A stretch of 64,000 bases of DNA from Nonlabens sp. (GTDB taxonomy: Bacteria; Bacteroidota; Bacteroidia; Flavobacteriales; Flavobacteriaceae): assembly GCF_018401815.1 (NCBI RefSeq), contig NZ_JAGYKG010000002.1:473465-537464 (forward strand). The letters are read 5' to 3'. Shown piece after piece: positions 1 through 8,671 of this stretch; position 1 is the stretch's first letter; each line of letters opens with the position of its first letter. A program made the translations under genes and the position numbers. Below the pieces are notes generated by a model. That model saw nothing but the letters and a program-made list of their open reading frames with translations, made no database searches and was not told where the DNA came from.

Positions 1-411
1 AAAAATCTCAAAATAAGCTTGAAAAATAGCTATCATAGGAATGCACCATAAAAAAGCCCCTGTGATTTCATTTTTATCAGAAATATAAGAAGCTATGGTA
101 TCCTGAGCCAGATAAATGATTCCTATTATTGGAATAATAATGAATAAAGGCCACAACAACATTTGAGTTAAAAAGCCATCACGCTCTTCTTTAGTGGTAT
201 AACTCGAGTAATATTTTACGATGGTATTATGAATACCAAAGGACATCAATGGAAAGAAAAGAAATGAGGTGGAGAGCACATAATTCCATAAACCATAATA
301 ATCATCAGAGAGGTAGACCTGGGCAAGAATCAGTACGTTTAGTGCTCCTAGCACAAAACCCAACCCAGTAATTACTAGGTTCCAAACGGATTGTTTGACG
401 ACTATTCCCAT
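1..411 (-). CDS. Wzx-type polysaccharide flippase, N-terminal part (runs off the window)
   Basis: The minus strand is open from an ATG at 411 to the window edge, giving 137 codons that begin MGIVVKQSVWNLVITGLGFV. Three or four hydrophobic segments are visible, separated by short polar loops, including a loop rich in Lys/Glu after YYSSYTT. This is the usual N-terminus of flavobacterial oligosaccharide flippases of the MATE/MOP superfamily, which move lipid-linked glycans across the inner membrane. The start codon overlaps the stop of the upstream glycosyltransferase gene by 10 bases, which suggests translational coupling and a common role in surface polysaccharide synthesis. The family call rests on the hydrophobic pattern and N-terminal motif; the rest of the protein is outside the window. 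Confidence 0.75.
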   Translation of the reverse strand, partial: MGIVVKQSVWNLVITGLGFVLGALNVLILAQVYLSDDYYGLWNYVLSTSFLFFPLMSFGIHNTIVKYYSSYTTKEERDGFLTQMLLWPLFIIIPIIGIIYLAQDTIASYISDKNEITGAFLWCIPMIAIFQAYFEIF

Positions 412-1697
412 ACAAATTCTATGGTTTTAGAAAGAATTTGAGTCAAATGAGCACGCTGATACCTATCTATTTGATCATTGAAATTACTGTCATTTTGACC
501 TTTTCTATAAAGCTCATAGAGGTGACTGATATACTTTTTTAAGGCTTCCTTTTGTTGGTAATTAAAAAACTCACCAGAATGAGTGTCCGTAATCAGTAAT
601 TCTATGGCTGCTTCTTTAGGACCTATGGCTATAATAGGACGGCGGCTTGCAAAATATTCAAAGATTTTACCTGGTATAATGGCTCTAGTTTCTGCGGTAT
701 CTATTTCTATAAGCAATAAAGCTTGTGCCTGAAACATCAACTCCACAGATTGATCATGTGATACATAACCTTTATTGTCCAGATACTGGTCTAATTGGTG
801 TTCCACCAGACTATCTAAGATTTCTTGACTCACATTACCAGCGAGTTGTAATTTAAAATCGGCTGAAAAGTCTTCTGATTCTAGACAGAGTTCTTGCAAG
901 GATTCCCACAACAATTGAGGATTGCGATCAGATAATAAGGTTCCAATATGAGCAAGCACAAACCCAGCATCTGGCTGTTTACTTTGCGCGTTAGGCGTTA
1001 TGTCGTACCCATTAGTGATCAACTGTATGGGTGTTGTTGTTTTTGATTTAAATTCTTTTCCAGTGTGTGGACTGGTAACTATTAGCAAATCTGCTGTGTG
1101 AAGCACTTCTTTTTCTAATGCTAAGTGTCTTTTTTGAGCGCGTTTTCCTAGCATTAAGTCTTTATGATATCCTATAGTGGTCCATGGATCCCGAAAGTCG
1201 GCCAGCCATTTGATAGATGGGACAAGGCTTTTCAATTCCATTCCTATTAAATGAACCGAATGTGGTGGACCTGTAGTGATCACCGTACATTCCCTATTTT
1301 CTGAAAGATAAGGTTCTACTGCTCTTAAAACATGTTGCTTCCATCCTACTCTAGCGTCTGGAATAAAAAAATTGCCGCGCAGCCATACCAGAGTGCGCTC
1401 TAGAAAACTAGCTTTTTTATTTAAAATACCGCGTTGTAGATTTTTGGTTCGCTTTCGCGAAAGCTTACCAGCCATCCTACTAGGTTCTTTAATGGGAACT
1501 TTAATCAGTCTAATATCTTCTGGAATGTCTTCTATTAAGCTTTTATCCAATACTGGATAATCAGGATTTTCGGGTACCACTACTGTTACCTCATAACCAT
1601 TTCTAGGAAGGTATTTTGCAAACTTCAACCAGCGCTGTACACCTGGCCCCCCAGCTGGCGGCCAATAATAACTGATGATCAACACTGGCTTTTTCAA
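402..1697 (-). CDS. Glycosyltransferase family 4/1-like protein (GT-B fold)
   Basis: The 431-residue protein is probably a cytoplasmic, membrane-associated GT-B glycosyltransferase that adds sugars to a surface glycan. The N-terminus carries YYWPPAGGPGVQR (about residues 10-22), the glycine-rich acceptor-side loop of this family, followed by a typical Rossmann strand. In the C-terminal half, IPGKIFEYFASRRPIIAIG (around residue 340) matches the nucleotide-sugar binding region, where E in K-x-FEY is the usual family feature. It lies 3 bp downstream of the YfhO-like gene and overlaps the flippase start, so the three appear to form one unit. The palindrome GCTTTCGCGAAAGC falls inside it and is read as LSRK. 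The sugar donor and acceptor cannot be told from sequence. Confidence 0.85.
   Translation of the reverse strand: MKKPVLIISYYWPPAGGPGVQRWLKFAKYLPRNGYEVTVVVPENPDYPVLDKSLIEDIPEDIRLIKVPIKEPSRMAGKLSRKRTKNLQRGILNKKASFLERTLVWLRGNFFIPDARVGWKQHVLRAVEPYLSENRECTVITTGPPHSVHLIGMELKSLVPSIKWLADFRDPWTTIGYHKDLMLGKRAQKRHLALEKEVLHTADLLIVTSPHTGKEFKSKTTTPIQLITNGYDITPNAQSKQPDAGFVLAHIGTLLSDRNPQLLWESLQELCLESEDFSADFKLQLAGNVSQEILDSLVEHQLDQYLDNKGYVSHDQSVELMFQAQALLLIEIDTAETRAIIPGKIFEYFASRRPIIAIGPKEAAIELLITDTHSGEFFNYQQKEALKKYISHLYELYRKGQNDSNFNDQIDRYQRAHLTQILSKTIEFVWE
1451..1464. repeat. Palindrome copy 1 (inside glycosyltransferase gene)
   Basis: Exact GCTTTCGCGAAAGC. In the minus-strand gene it is read in the less common frame as Leu-Ser-Arg-Lys. 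The flanks are C on the left and T on the right, so the 16-mer is imperfect. Confidence 0.9.
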
Positions 1698-1700
1698 GGG

Positions 1701-4169
1701 CTAAACGTTCTTTTTGTAAACTAAAAATAAACCACCTAAAACGATCAATAGCAATAGTATATTACTAATCAACATAATGGTAGAACCTGTTTTTACGACT
1801 TCTGGTACAAACTTAAAAACGATTTCATGCTGTCCTGCAGGAACTTTCAATCCTCTCAATGCATAATTAACTCTTGCAATAGGAACTTCACTACCATCTA
1901 TGCTAGCCTTCCATCCATATGGATAATACATCTCTGAAAATACGGCCAATCCTTCTTTGCTGTTGTTGCTGGTGTAGGTCAATGCTTCTGTTTGGTAATC
2001 CTTGAGATTTATGGTCGCCGTAGCATCTTTACCTACACTCTTTAAACCTATCAACTCTTTTTGATCTTTGGTCATAACAGCTAGAGAGTCTGCATGTAGC
2101 TCTTTTAAAGCTAGAATTTCCTTGTTTTGATCTGCTACCGTTTTAATCTCACTTACAAACCAAGCATTGCCTAATTCTACTGGGTTTTGTTGAGCAACGG
2201 TTCCGTTTTGATTTTGACCTAAGATATATTTGGTATTGAACATCCCTAATATTTCTAATTGTTCTCGAGTGATTCCTTGCTCTTCTACAAAATAGAAATT
2301 CATTAAATCTTGGAACCTACGTGGTTTTGCTCCATGGTAACCACCCATGGCTTTATGAAAATAAGCGGCTCTACCACTATTCACTGGATCTGCTAATTGA
2401 TCATATACTCTAAAATGCTCTTTGTCTTGAAGCACCACTTCATCTGCGGGAGTTTTATCAAATGCAAAAGCATATTCTCTAGCGCTGACGTAATCGTCTG
2501 AATTGACATAATTCAAATCAAAGCTGACCAAATCAAATAGTATAACTACAACGCAAACAATTACAACCGCTGTCTCTTTAATTTTATCGCTTAAGAACAA
2601 ATACAAGGCGCCACATATCGATCCTACATATAACAATGCCTTAAACGCATCTGTTTGAATCATTGCAAAACGATCTGCTTGTAGTGCTTTTACATACCTT
2701 GACCCTAACTGAGGAAAGTCTAATAAATATTCATCATAAGGTCCTGTAAGATTAAAGATATAAGAACCTAAAAAGGCTATAAGAAGCAATAATCCGCCAA
2801 AACCTGCTCCTGCATATAATAATGCGTTGCGCTTTTTTTCTAGAGCTGTTTTTTTATTAAAGATCTGCCACAAACCGATTGCTGCAAGCACCGGTACGCA
2901 CAATTCAATAATAACTTGAATAGAGGTTACCGCTCTAAACTTGTTGTAAAAAGGCACATAGTTTATAAAGAATTCGGTAAGCCAGCTTAAATTCTTACCA
3001 TAAGAAAGAAGTAGTGTGAGTACGATGGCGGTAAGGGTCCACCATTTTAACCTGCCTTTGATTAAGAACAGAGATAATAAAGCTAAAAACACAACACTTA
3101 CTCCTAGATAAGCAGGTGCTTCTACAATGGCTTGATCTCCCCAATATTTACGTTGACTCAGGGAGACCAACTGATTGAGGTAACTCATCTCTTCTTCATT
3201 TAAATTAGAAGGATCTATTCTAGAAAGCTGTTCACGGCTTTGGCTGGTTTCATCATAAACTTCTCCACTTCCTCCACCGGCAAAATGCGGTAAAACAAGA
3301 TTCATACTTTCTGATAGTCCATAACTGTAATCCGTAATATAATCGTAGTCTAAGCCGCTTGTTTTTGAGACGTTTTCGCCTTGAGCGTTTACCGTCAAAT
3401 TGACGACCCCACGCGTACTTTCCTTGGAATATTCACTAGTAGCTAAGAGATTACCGGCATTAGTTCCTAAAGCGAGAACTACGGCAGCAATCATAATTCC
3501 AATAGATTTAAAGTAATGCAGAATCAAATTCTTTTTAACGGCATCAATGAAATAGGCTATTCCTAAAATCACAACCGCTAGCAATAAATAATAAGTCATC
3601 TGAGGATGATTTGCCTGCAATTCTAAAGACATGGCTAGTGCCGTAACCACAAAGCCAAGTAAGTAACGTTTTTGAAAAACCAGAATAAGACCGCTTAATA
3701 CCAAAGGGAAATAAGCAATAGCATGGGCTTTTGAATTATGACCAGCTCCAATAATGATGATCAGGTAAGTAGAAAAACCAAATGCTAGTGCACCGAGTAA
3801 ACCTATCTTCCAGTCTACTCTCATGACCAACATGAGTATATAAAAACAGGCAAAATAAAGAAATAGATAATCTGCTGGACGAGGCAAAAATCTCAAGGCA
3901 CGATCGAGACTGTCTATAAAATCGTATTCATATCGTGCACCTAATTGATACGTAGGCATCCCTCCAAAAACGGCATCTGTCCAATACAACTCTTCTCCTG
4001 TAGCTGCTCTATGGTCGATAAGCTGCCTGGCATTACCTTTATATTGAACGATATCATTTTGGTACAACTTTTTACCACTTAAAACGGGATGAAAATAAGC
4101 GAGTGCTGCAATGATAAAAACTATAAATACGGCTAAATGCGGTACTAATTTCTTGAAATCAAAATTCAT
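1701..4169 (-). CDS. YfhO family multi-spanning membrane protein
   Basis: The 822-residue integral membrane protein has about a dozen hydrophobic segments spread over residues 10-600 and a soluble C-terminal domain that ends with one more transmembrane helix (about 790-815) and a short basic tail. The C-terminal domain holds YPYGWKASIDGSEVPI and LRGLKVPAGQHEIVFKF, a pattern typical of YfhO proteins (linked in Firmicutes to lipoteichoic-acid glycosylation) and related GT-C-like enzymes. I chose the start at 4169 (MNFDFKKLV). An in-frame upstream ATG at 4250 would overlap the preceding gene by 50 bp and add a hydrophilic leader with no apparent role. It lies between DUF4834 and a glycosyltransferase, consistent with glycan transfer at the membrane. 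The exact reaction is unknown. Confidence 0.85.
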   Translation of the reverse strand: MNFDFKKLVPHLAVFIVFIIAALAYFHPVLSGKKLYQNDIVQYKGNARQLIDHRAATGEELYWTDAVFGGMPTYQLGARYEYDFIDSLDRALRFLPRPADYLFLYFACFYILMLVMRVDWKIGLLGALAFGFSTYLIIIIGAGHNSKAHAIAYFPLVLSGLILVFQKRYLLGFVVTALAMSLELQANHPQMTYYLLLAVVILGIAYFIDAVKKNLILHYFKSIGIMIAAVVLALGTNAGNLLATSEYSKESTRGVVNLTVNAQGENVSKTSGLDYDYITDYSYGLSESMNLVLPHFAGGGSGEVYDETSQSREQLSRIDPSNLNEEEMSYLNQLVSLSQRKYWGDQAIVEAPAYLGVSVVFLALLSLFLIKGRLKWWTLTAIVLTLLLSYGKNLSWLTEFFINYVPFYNKFRAVTSIQVIIELCVPVLAAIGLWQIFNKKTALEKKRNALLYAGAGFGGLLLLIAFLGSYIFNLTGPYDEYLLDFPQLGSRYVKALQADRFAMIQTDAFKALLYVGSICGALYLFLSDKIKETAVVIVCVVVILFDLVSFDLNYVNSDDYVSAREYAFAFDKTPADEVVLQDKEHFRVYDQLADPVNSGRAAYFHKAMGGYHGAKPRRFQDLMNFYFVEEQGITREQLEILGMFNTKYILGQNQNGTVAQQNPVELGNAWFVSEIKTVADQNKEILALKELHADSLAVMTKDQKELIGLKSVGKDATATINLKDYQTEALTYTSNNSKEGLAVFSEMYYPYGWKASIDGSEVPIARVNYALRGLKVPAGQHEIVFKFVPEVVKTGSTIMLISNILLLLIVLGGLFLVYKKNV

Positions 4170-4200
4170 GAAAATTTTAAATAAGAATGAATGAGGGAAA

Positions 4201-4479
4201 TTAATCAATTTCCTCAAAGTCGATGTACTCACCAACCTTTTTCTTTTCATTTGATTTCAACGGTGTCGAAGATTTGGCATTGGTTGATTGCTTACTGCTA
4301 GTGTTTTGGAAGGGATTTTGTCCTTCTTGAAAGCCCGCACGTTTTTCAAAACTATTTTGAACCCGTTGTAAGGCTTTCATTCCTAACCACTTAAGGAACA
4401 TCTTACCAAAGGCTTTCCATACCAATCTTGTGCCCACTAGAACCAGTAAAATAACTAATAATGTTTGTAAAAATTTCAA
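4201..4479 (-). CDS. DUF4834 family small membrane protein
   Basis: The 92-residue protein has one N-terminal transmembrane segment (about residues 4-17), a basic amphipathic stretch, a low-complexity Ser/Asn/Lys linker and a conserved acidic C-terminus ending GEYIDFEEID. That combination is the hallmark of the DUF4834 family of Bacteroidetes. The function is unknown. It is the first gene of the minus-strand polysaccharide cluster, 31 bp upstream of the chosen YfhO start, and is divergent from the transporter-like gene at 4564. Confidence 0.8.
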   Translation of the reverse strand: MKFLQTLLVILLVLVGTRLVWKAFGKMFLKWLGMKALQRVQNSFEKRAGFQEGQNPFQNTSSKQSTNAKSSTPLKSNEKKKVGEYIDFEEID

Positions 4480-4537
4480 GTAATAATCTTTTGTGTAAAA
4501 ATAATAAGTGTAGGTCTTTATACTCTATAAGAAATAT

Positions 4538-4545
4538 TAAATTTG
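4538..4545 (+). promoter_or_regulatory. Candidate -7 element (TAnnTTTG)
   Basis: TAAATTTG lies 18 bp before the ATG at 4564 and fits the Bacteroidetes sigma-ABfr -7 consensus. I do not see a clear -33 TTG at the expected distance, so only the -7 box supports it. Confidence 0.4.
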
Positions 4546-4563
4546 AGCTAGAATAAAAGAAAT

Positions 4564-5544
4564 ATGAACAACTCCATTCAAGGTATAAGACTGTTTTTAT
4601 TGCTGTTTGTTACCATGCCATTAGCACATGGCCAATATACAGAAACTATCAATACGAATAACCCTGGTAGATCTCAAGGTGCTTTTGCAGTAGGAAAAGG
4701 AGTGGCACAAATAGAAGGTTCGCTTTTTTATAGTGCTGAGGAGCATCTTCTTCAAAGATATGAGCGAGATGATATAGGAACTAGTTTCCAACTGCGTTAT
4801 GGTGCTATTACTGAAAAACTAGAGTTTTCCATTTTTGGCACTTATAACAGGTTACAACAGACCGATTTTAACAGTACGGTCTCTTCGGAAACTTCTTTTT
4901 CTAATTTTTCAAGATTTACAGTAGGCGCTAAATACCTCATATTTGATCCTTTACAGTTTTTTGGTGAGAAGAAAGTCAATTTATTAAGTTGGAAAGCAAA
5001 TAACAAATTGGACTGGAGGGACCTTGTTCCTGCTGTGTCGGTTTATGCAGGTGCTAATTTTGATTTTAGCGAGAACAATTTACTAACACCCCCAGACAAT
5101 GCTACTTTATCTCCACGACTGGAATTAATCACTCAAAACAACTGGGGACGTTGGGTGTTTGTGACTAACTTTGTCGCAGATCGCATCACTACTGATTTCC
5201 CTTCTTATCAATGGGTATTAACCATGACCCATAGTTTGAATAATAAATGGGCGATATTTGCAGAGTATCAAGGCTTAAAATCTGATTTTTATAGTGATGA
5301 TCTGGGTCGCGGTGGTGTGACTTATTTGGTTACCAAAGACTGGCAAGTGGATTCCAGTGTTACTTTAAATTTTAAAGACACTCCAACAGTCTTTCAAGTA
5401 AATTTAGGAATGTCGTACCGTTTGGATTTTCATGAAGATCCTCCAATACAACAGACAAGCGACCCACAAGCTGACGGTAAAAAAGAAAAGAAGAAAAAGA
5501 AAAAAAACAAACTCAATCTTGAAGGAGAAGGAGGCGGCATATAA
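4564..5544 (+). CDS. Outer-membrane transporter-like beta-barrel protein
   Basis: The 326-residue exported protein has a signal peptide ending around HGQ (residues 22-24). After it comes the motif ETINTNNPGRSQGAFAVGKG and alternating hydrophobic/polar strands typical of an outer-membrane beta barrel of the phenol MetA-pathway (PF13557-like) group. A soluble, very basic tail of about 12 Lys/Glu residues (around residues 304-316) and a GEGGGI end follow the last strand; this charged tail is unusual for a barrel protein, where an aromatic terminal residue is normal. The next gene starts 3 bp after the stop. What it transports, if anything, is unknown. Confidence 0.7.
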   Translation: MNNSIQGIRLFLLLFVTMPLAHGQYTETINTNNPGRSQGAFAVGKGVAQIEGSLFYSAEEHLLQRYERDDIGTSFQLRYGAITEKLEFSIFGTYNRLQQTDFNSTVSSETSFSNFSRFTVGAKYLIFDPLQFFGEKKVNLLSWKANNKLDWRDLVPAVSVYAGANFDFSENNLLTPPDNATLSPRLELITQNNWGRWVFVTNFVADRITTDFPSYQWVLTMTHSLNNKWAIFAEYQGLKSDFYSDDLGRGGVTYLVTKDWQVDSSVTLNFKDTPTVFQVNLGMSYRLDFHEDPPIQQTSDPQADGKKEKKKKKKNKLNLEGEGGGI

Positions 5545-5547
5545 CTT

Positions 5548-6666
5548 ATGATTGAAGTACGTAAAATTGAGTCCAAAAAGGATATCAAAAAATTTGTCCA
5601 GTTTCAAATGGACCTATACAAAGACAATAAGTTCTTTGTACCACCTATCATTAAAGATGAACTGGCAATATTTGATCCGACTAAAAATCAGGTCTTCAAA
5701 AATGCAGATTGCTGGATGTTTCTTGCTTATAAGGATAATAAGATAGTAGGACGTGTCGCAGCATTGATCAATCACATTGAAATTAAAGAACAGAAAAAAC
5801 CTAAAATGCGTTTTGGCTGGCTGGATATGATTGATGATATAGAGGTGACCAAAGCATTACTTGCTGAAGTTCAAAAGGTGGGAAAAGAACAACAATTAGA
5901 GTTCCTAGAAGGGCCTGTAGGTTTTTCTAACATGGATAAGGCTGGTTTACTAATCAAAGGATTTGATGAATTAAGCACCATGATCACCTGGTACAACCAT
6001 CCTTATTATAAGGAACATCTAGAACAGCTAGGTTATGTAAAAGCCGCAGAATGGGTGGAGTTTAAGTTCCAACCACCAAATCCTATTCCTGATAAAATCA
6101 ATAGGTTTGCAGATATCATTGCAAAGCGCTACAACTTAAAAACACTTCAATTTAGCACGACAAACGAAATTTTACCCTATGTAGATGCTATGTTTGACTT
6201 GTTGAACAAAACATACAGCAATCTTATTACTTATGTCCCAATACAACAATATCAAATAGAATTATATAAAGAAAAATACCTTCCTTTTATCAATCCAGAC
6301 TTTATAGAATTGGTAGTGGATCAAGAAGATAAGTTAGTGGGTTTTGCGATTACCATGCCTTCTTTCTCTAAAGCCTTGCAAAAAGCTAATGGAAAGTTAT
6401 TTCCTTTTGGTTTTATACATTTATTAAAAGCAAAAAAGAAAAACAACGAGGCAGCCTTTTATTTGATAGGCATCGATCCAGAATACCAAGGTAAAGGGGT
6501 TACCGCAATGATGTTTAGAAATGTAATCGTCAACTTCATGAATTATGGTATTACCAAATGTGAGACAAATCCAGAACTAGAGGACAACCTCGCTGTACAA
6601 GCCTCTTGGAAAAATTACGAACCCACACTTCATAAAAGAAGAAGAACGTACCGCAAAGATATTTAG
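5548..6666 (+). CDS. GNAT-like N-acetyltransferase family protein (YghO-like)
   Basis: The 372-residue cytoplasmic protein carries a GNAT-type acetyl-CoA loop near its C-terminus, YLIGIDPEYQGKGVTAMMF (about residues 308-326), where Q-G-K-G-V is the pyrophosphate-binding signature. The N-terminal half (WMFLAYKDNKIVGRVAALINH, about 56-76) also reads as a GNAT-like sheet. Bacteroidetes members of this family are usually 370-390 residues and end with an HKRRRTYRKD-like sequence, exactly as here, so the gene looks intact. It starts 3 bp after the preceding stop, so the two are probably cotranscribed. The substrate is unknown. Confidence 0.75.
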   Translation: MIEVRKIESKKDIKKFVQFQMDLYKDNKFFVPPIIKDELAIFDPTKNQVFKNADCWMFLAYKDNKIVGRVAALINHIEIKEQKKPKMRFGWLDMIDDIEVTKALLAEVQKVGKEQQLEFLEGPVGFSNMDKAGLLIKGFDELSTMITWYNHPYYKEHLEQLGYVKAAEWVEFKFQPPNPIPDKINRFADIIAKRYNLKTLQFSTTNEILPYVDAMFDLLNKTYSNLITYVPIQQYQIELYKEKYLPFINPDFIELVVDQEDKLVGFAITMPSFSKALQKANGKLFPFGFIHLLKAKKKNNEAAFYLIGIDPEYQGKGVTAMMFRNVIVNFMNYGITKCETNPELEDNLAVQASWKNYEPTLHKRRRTYRKDI

Positions 6667-6758
6667 TGAAGCTTTAAAATCAACTAAAAACGAGCTAGTG
6701 GCTGGAAACAGAGACCGTCTAAATCCTTATCTTTACAAACTTTAAAACACACCTCATA

Positions 6759-7274
6759 ATGTTTAACAAAAACATCAAATTGGTCATTACTGCATTAATT
6801 GTAGCCTATGCCATATATCAATTTACTAGAAACGAGATTCTTACTGGAATCTTCTTGATTCTCTTTTCTGGAATATTCATTTTTCTTTATTTCAAAAATG
6901 AAATGATCTTACTCGCTTTTCTACGCTTGAGAAAACAAGATTTTCCTGGGGCAAAAAAATGGCTGGATAAAATCTCTCATCCAGAAACTGCTCTGGTTAA
7001 GAAACAACAAGGCTATTACAACTACTTACACGGTTTGATGATCTCGCAAGAAAATATGACCAAAGCAGAGAAGTACTTTAAAAAAGCGCTCTCTTTAGGA
7101 CTCAGCATGGATCAAGACATTGCGGTAACAAAGCTCAATCTTGCTGGTATTTCCATGATGAAAAGACGCAAACGTGAAGCCACTATGCTATTAAGCGAAG
7201 CTAAGAAATTAGACAAACACGGGATGCTAAAAGATCAGATCAAAATGATGAAAGATCAAATGAAGAAAATCTAG
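6759..7274 (+). CDS. Small membrane protein with TPR-like helices
   Basis: The 171-residue protein has two closely spaced transmembrane segments (about residues 8-22 and 28-45), then a cytoplasmic part with helix pairs resembling tetratricopeptide repeats: GYYNYLHGLMISQENMTKAE, then YFKKALSLGL with the A/G/Y/P-type spacing. The C-terminus is rich in Lys and Met and is probably helical. I do not recognise a named family. It follows the GNAT-like gene by 92 bp on the same strand and ends 38 bp before a strong stem-loop. A scaffold role is plausible but not shown. Confidence 0.6.
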   Translation: MFNKNIKLVITALIVAYAIYQFTRNEILTGIFLILFSGIFIFLYFKNEMILLAFLRLRKQDFPGAKKWLDKISHPETALVKKQQGYYNYLHGLMISQENMTKAEKYFKKALSLGLSMDQDIAVTKLNLAGISMMKRRKREATMLLSEAKKLDKHGMLKDQIKMMKDQMKKI

Positions 7275-7311
7275 TTTTTCAAAAAAAAGAGACTTTTTCC
7301 AATTTTAGAAT

Positions 7312-7351
7312 GTACAACAAAGCCCCATCGCGAGAAGGGGCTTTGTTGTAC
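7312..7351. terminator. Bidirectional terminator hairpin
   Basis: A perfect 15-bp stem (7312-7326 with 7337-7351; ACAACAAAGCCCC and its complement) with a 10-nt loop sits between the convergent genes ending at 7274 and 7367. The arm outer ends are A/T-rich and supply U-rich ends in both directions. Confidence 0.8.
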
Positions 7352-7366
7352 CGTATATAATTCTAT

Positions 7367-8272
7367 TTAAAACTCAAATACCTTACCATCTAGCGCCAGC
7401 TCTGAATTCTCAAATACTTCTTTGGCTTCATTTCTAAAAAGCTCATAATCGCCATAACGTGAAGAATAGTGACCGAGAATCAAGGTTCCTACTTTGGCTT
7501 TTTGTGCGATAGTTGCAGCTTGGGCAGCAGTGCTGTGTTTTGTTTTTTCACAGAGGTGCTCGTGTGATTTTAAGAAAGTGCTTTCATGATATAAGGCGGT
7601 AACACCTGTAATTTGCGGCACTATATCTTCCTTATAGACCGTATCACTGCAAAACGCATAACTCCTGGGCGGGTCACCATCCATTGTCAACTCATGATTA
7701 GGAATTACCTCGCCATTATCAAGTGCAAAGTCATGGCCTTGTTTGATTTTACGGTAATAGGCATGATCAATTCCGTATTCTTCACAGGCCACCACATCTA
7801 AGTGTCTATCCCCTGGTTTTTCTTGAAAAAGGAATCCATGAGTAAAAACTCGATGTTCTAATGGAATAGTTATTACCGTCAACGAGTCGTCTTCCAGCAA
7901 AAGGTGTGGGATGTTTTCTACGCTTTCGCGAAAGCGTAAATCAAAAGAAGTGTACACCTTAGCCAATTTTAACTGCAGCAAAATCATTTCCTTGATTCCC
8001 TTAGGTCCATAGACGGTTAACTCTGACGCTCTACCCAAAAGACAAAAAGTAGAAATCAAACCGATCAAACCATACACATGATCTCCATGAAGGTGAGAAA
8101 TAAAAACATGCTTGATGCGAGAAAACTTGATGCGGTTTTGACGCAATGCCATTTGTGTTCCTTCTCCACAGTCAATTAGAAAGAGATGTCCTTTCATTTC
8201 TAATATCTGAGCTGTAGGACGAGCGTTATCTTTTGGCGTGGCACTATGGCAACCAAGTATAGTTAGTTTCAA
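7367..8272 (-). CDS. rnz: Ribonuclease Z (tRNA 3' endonuclease)
   Basis: The 301-residue metallo-beta-lactamase-fold enzyme cleaves the 3' trailer of tRNA precursors in the cytoplasm. The zinc motif HLHGDH is at residues 60-65 (FISHLHGDHVYGL), preceded by FLIDCGEGTQ (32-40). Later ligand regions include CSDTVY (about 208), HESTF (about 229) and ILGHYSSRYGD (about 264), all as expected for short-form RNase Z. The start MKLTILGCHSATP is the conserved N-terminus. It is the last gene of a minus-strand run with pyrR, pyrB and a STAS-like gene, 66 bp after the latter. The 16-mer palindrome is inside it, read as R-F-R-E-S. Confidence 0.95.
   Translation of the reverse strand: MKLTILGCHSATPKDNARPTAQILEMKGHLFLIDCGEGTQMALRQNRIKFSRIKHVFISHLHGDHVYGLIGLISTFCLLGRASELTVYGPKGIKEMILLQLKLAKVYTSFDLRFRESVENIPHLLLEDDSLTVITIPLEHRVFTHGFLFQEKPGDRHLDVVACEEYGIDHAYYRKIKQGHDFALDNGEVIPNHELTMDGDPPRSYAFCSDTVYKEDIVPQITGVTALYHESTFLKSHEHLCEKTKHSTAAQAATIAQKAKVGTLILGHYSSRYGDYELFRNEAKEVFENSELALDGKVFEF
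7921..7936. repeat. Palindrome copy 2 (inside rnz)
   Basis: Exact 16-mer CGCTTTCGCGAAAGCG. In rnz it is read as Arg-Phe-Arg-Glu-Ser, the only copy in this frame in the window. Confidence 0.9.
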
Positions 8273-8338
8273 ATCAACTTGTTTTGGACTATAAAAATAC
8301 GCGTTTAGTCTCAGTTAGAGGCAAGGATTGTACAGAGC

Positions 8339-8671
8339 TTAAAACCCTAAATCGCGTTCTATTTCTTCCATCCCAATGACATCTTGTGCTTCTTGTATAG
8401 TAGGTACAATTAATAATTCATCAGGAATTTCGTCTACAGATAAGGCCGTGTTGACCATTACAAAAGACTGCTTTGTAGCTCTGTGCTTGTTACTTAACTC
8501 TAGAAAAGATATCAAATCCATCAAAGTAACCTTGTCGTATTGCAACAAGTCTATGATGAGGTTCTTCCCTTTAAACTGAACGTATATGCGTTCTATAAAT
8601 GAGGCAAAATCCTTAATATCATCGCGCTCATCTTTTAAAAGAATATAGGTATCGTGTTCTTCACTAATCAT
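8339..8671 (-). CDS. STAS-like small protein between pyrB and rnz
   Basis: The small cytoplasmic protein (110 residues from the start at 8671) has strand-helix alternation (KNLIIDLLQYDKVTLMDLI, then SFVMVNTALSVDEIPDELL) resembling a STAS/anti-sigma-antagonist fold, and a conserved acidic end, EEIERDLGF. I prefer the ATG at 8671, which overlaps the pyrB stop by only 8 bp; an in-frame ATG at 8728 would overlap by 65 bp. A small protein of this kind next to rnz is common in Flavobacteriaceae. No residue clearly marks a phosphorylated serine, so regulation by phosphorylation is not supported. Function unknown. Confidence 0.6.
   Translation of the reverse strand: MISEEHDTYILLKDERDDIKDFASFIERIYVQFKGKNLIIDLLQYDKVTLMDLISFLELSNKHRATKQSFVMVNTALSVDEIPDELLIVPTIQEAQDVIGMEEIERDLGF

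Noticed and set aside
1372..1560. Open frames opposite the glycosyltransferase and many other antisense frames
   Set aside because: They are shadows of well-supported genes, with no start context or family match.
6617..6744. Open stretch in a shifted frame after the GNAT-like gene, reading as a plausible C-terminus ending NPYLYKL
   Set aside because: The in-frame end HKRRRTYRKDI is the usual family ending, and the shifted frame has no start codon, so a frameshift is not needed.
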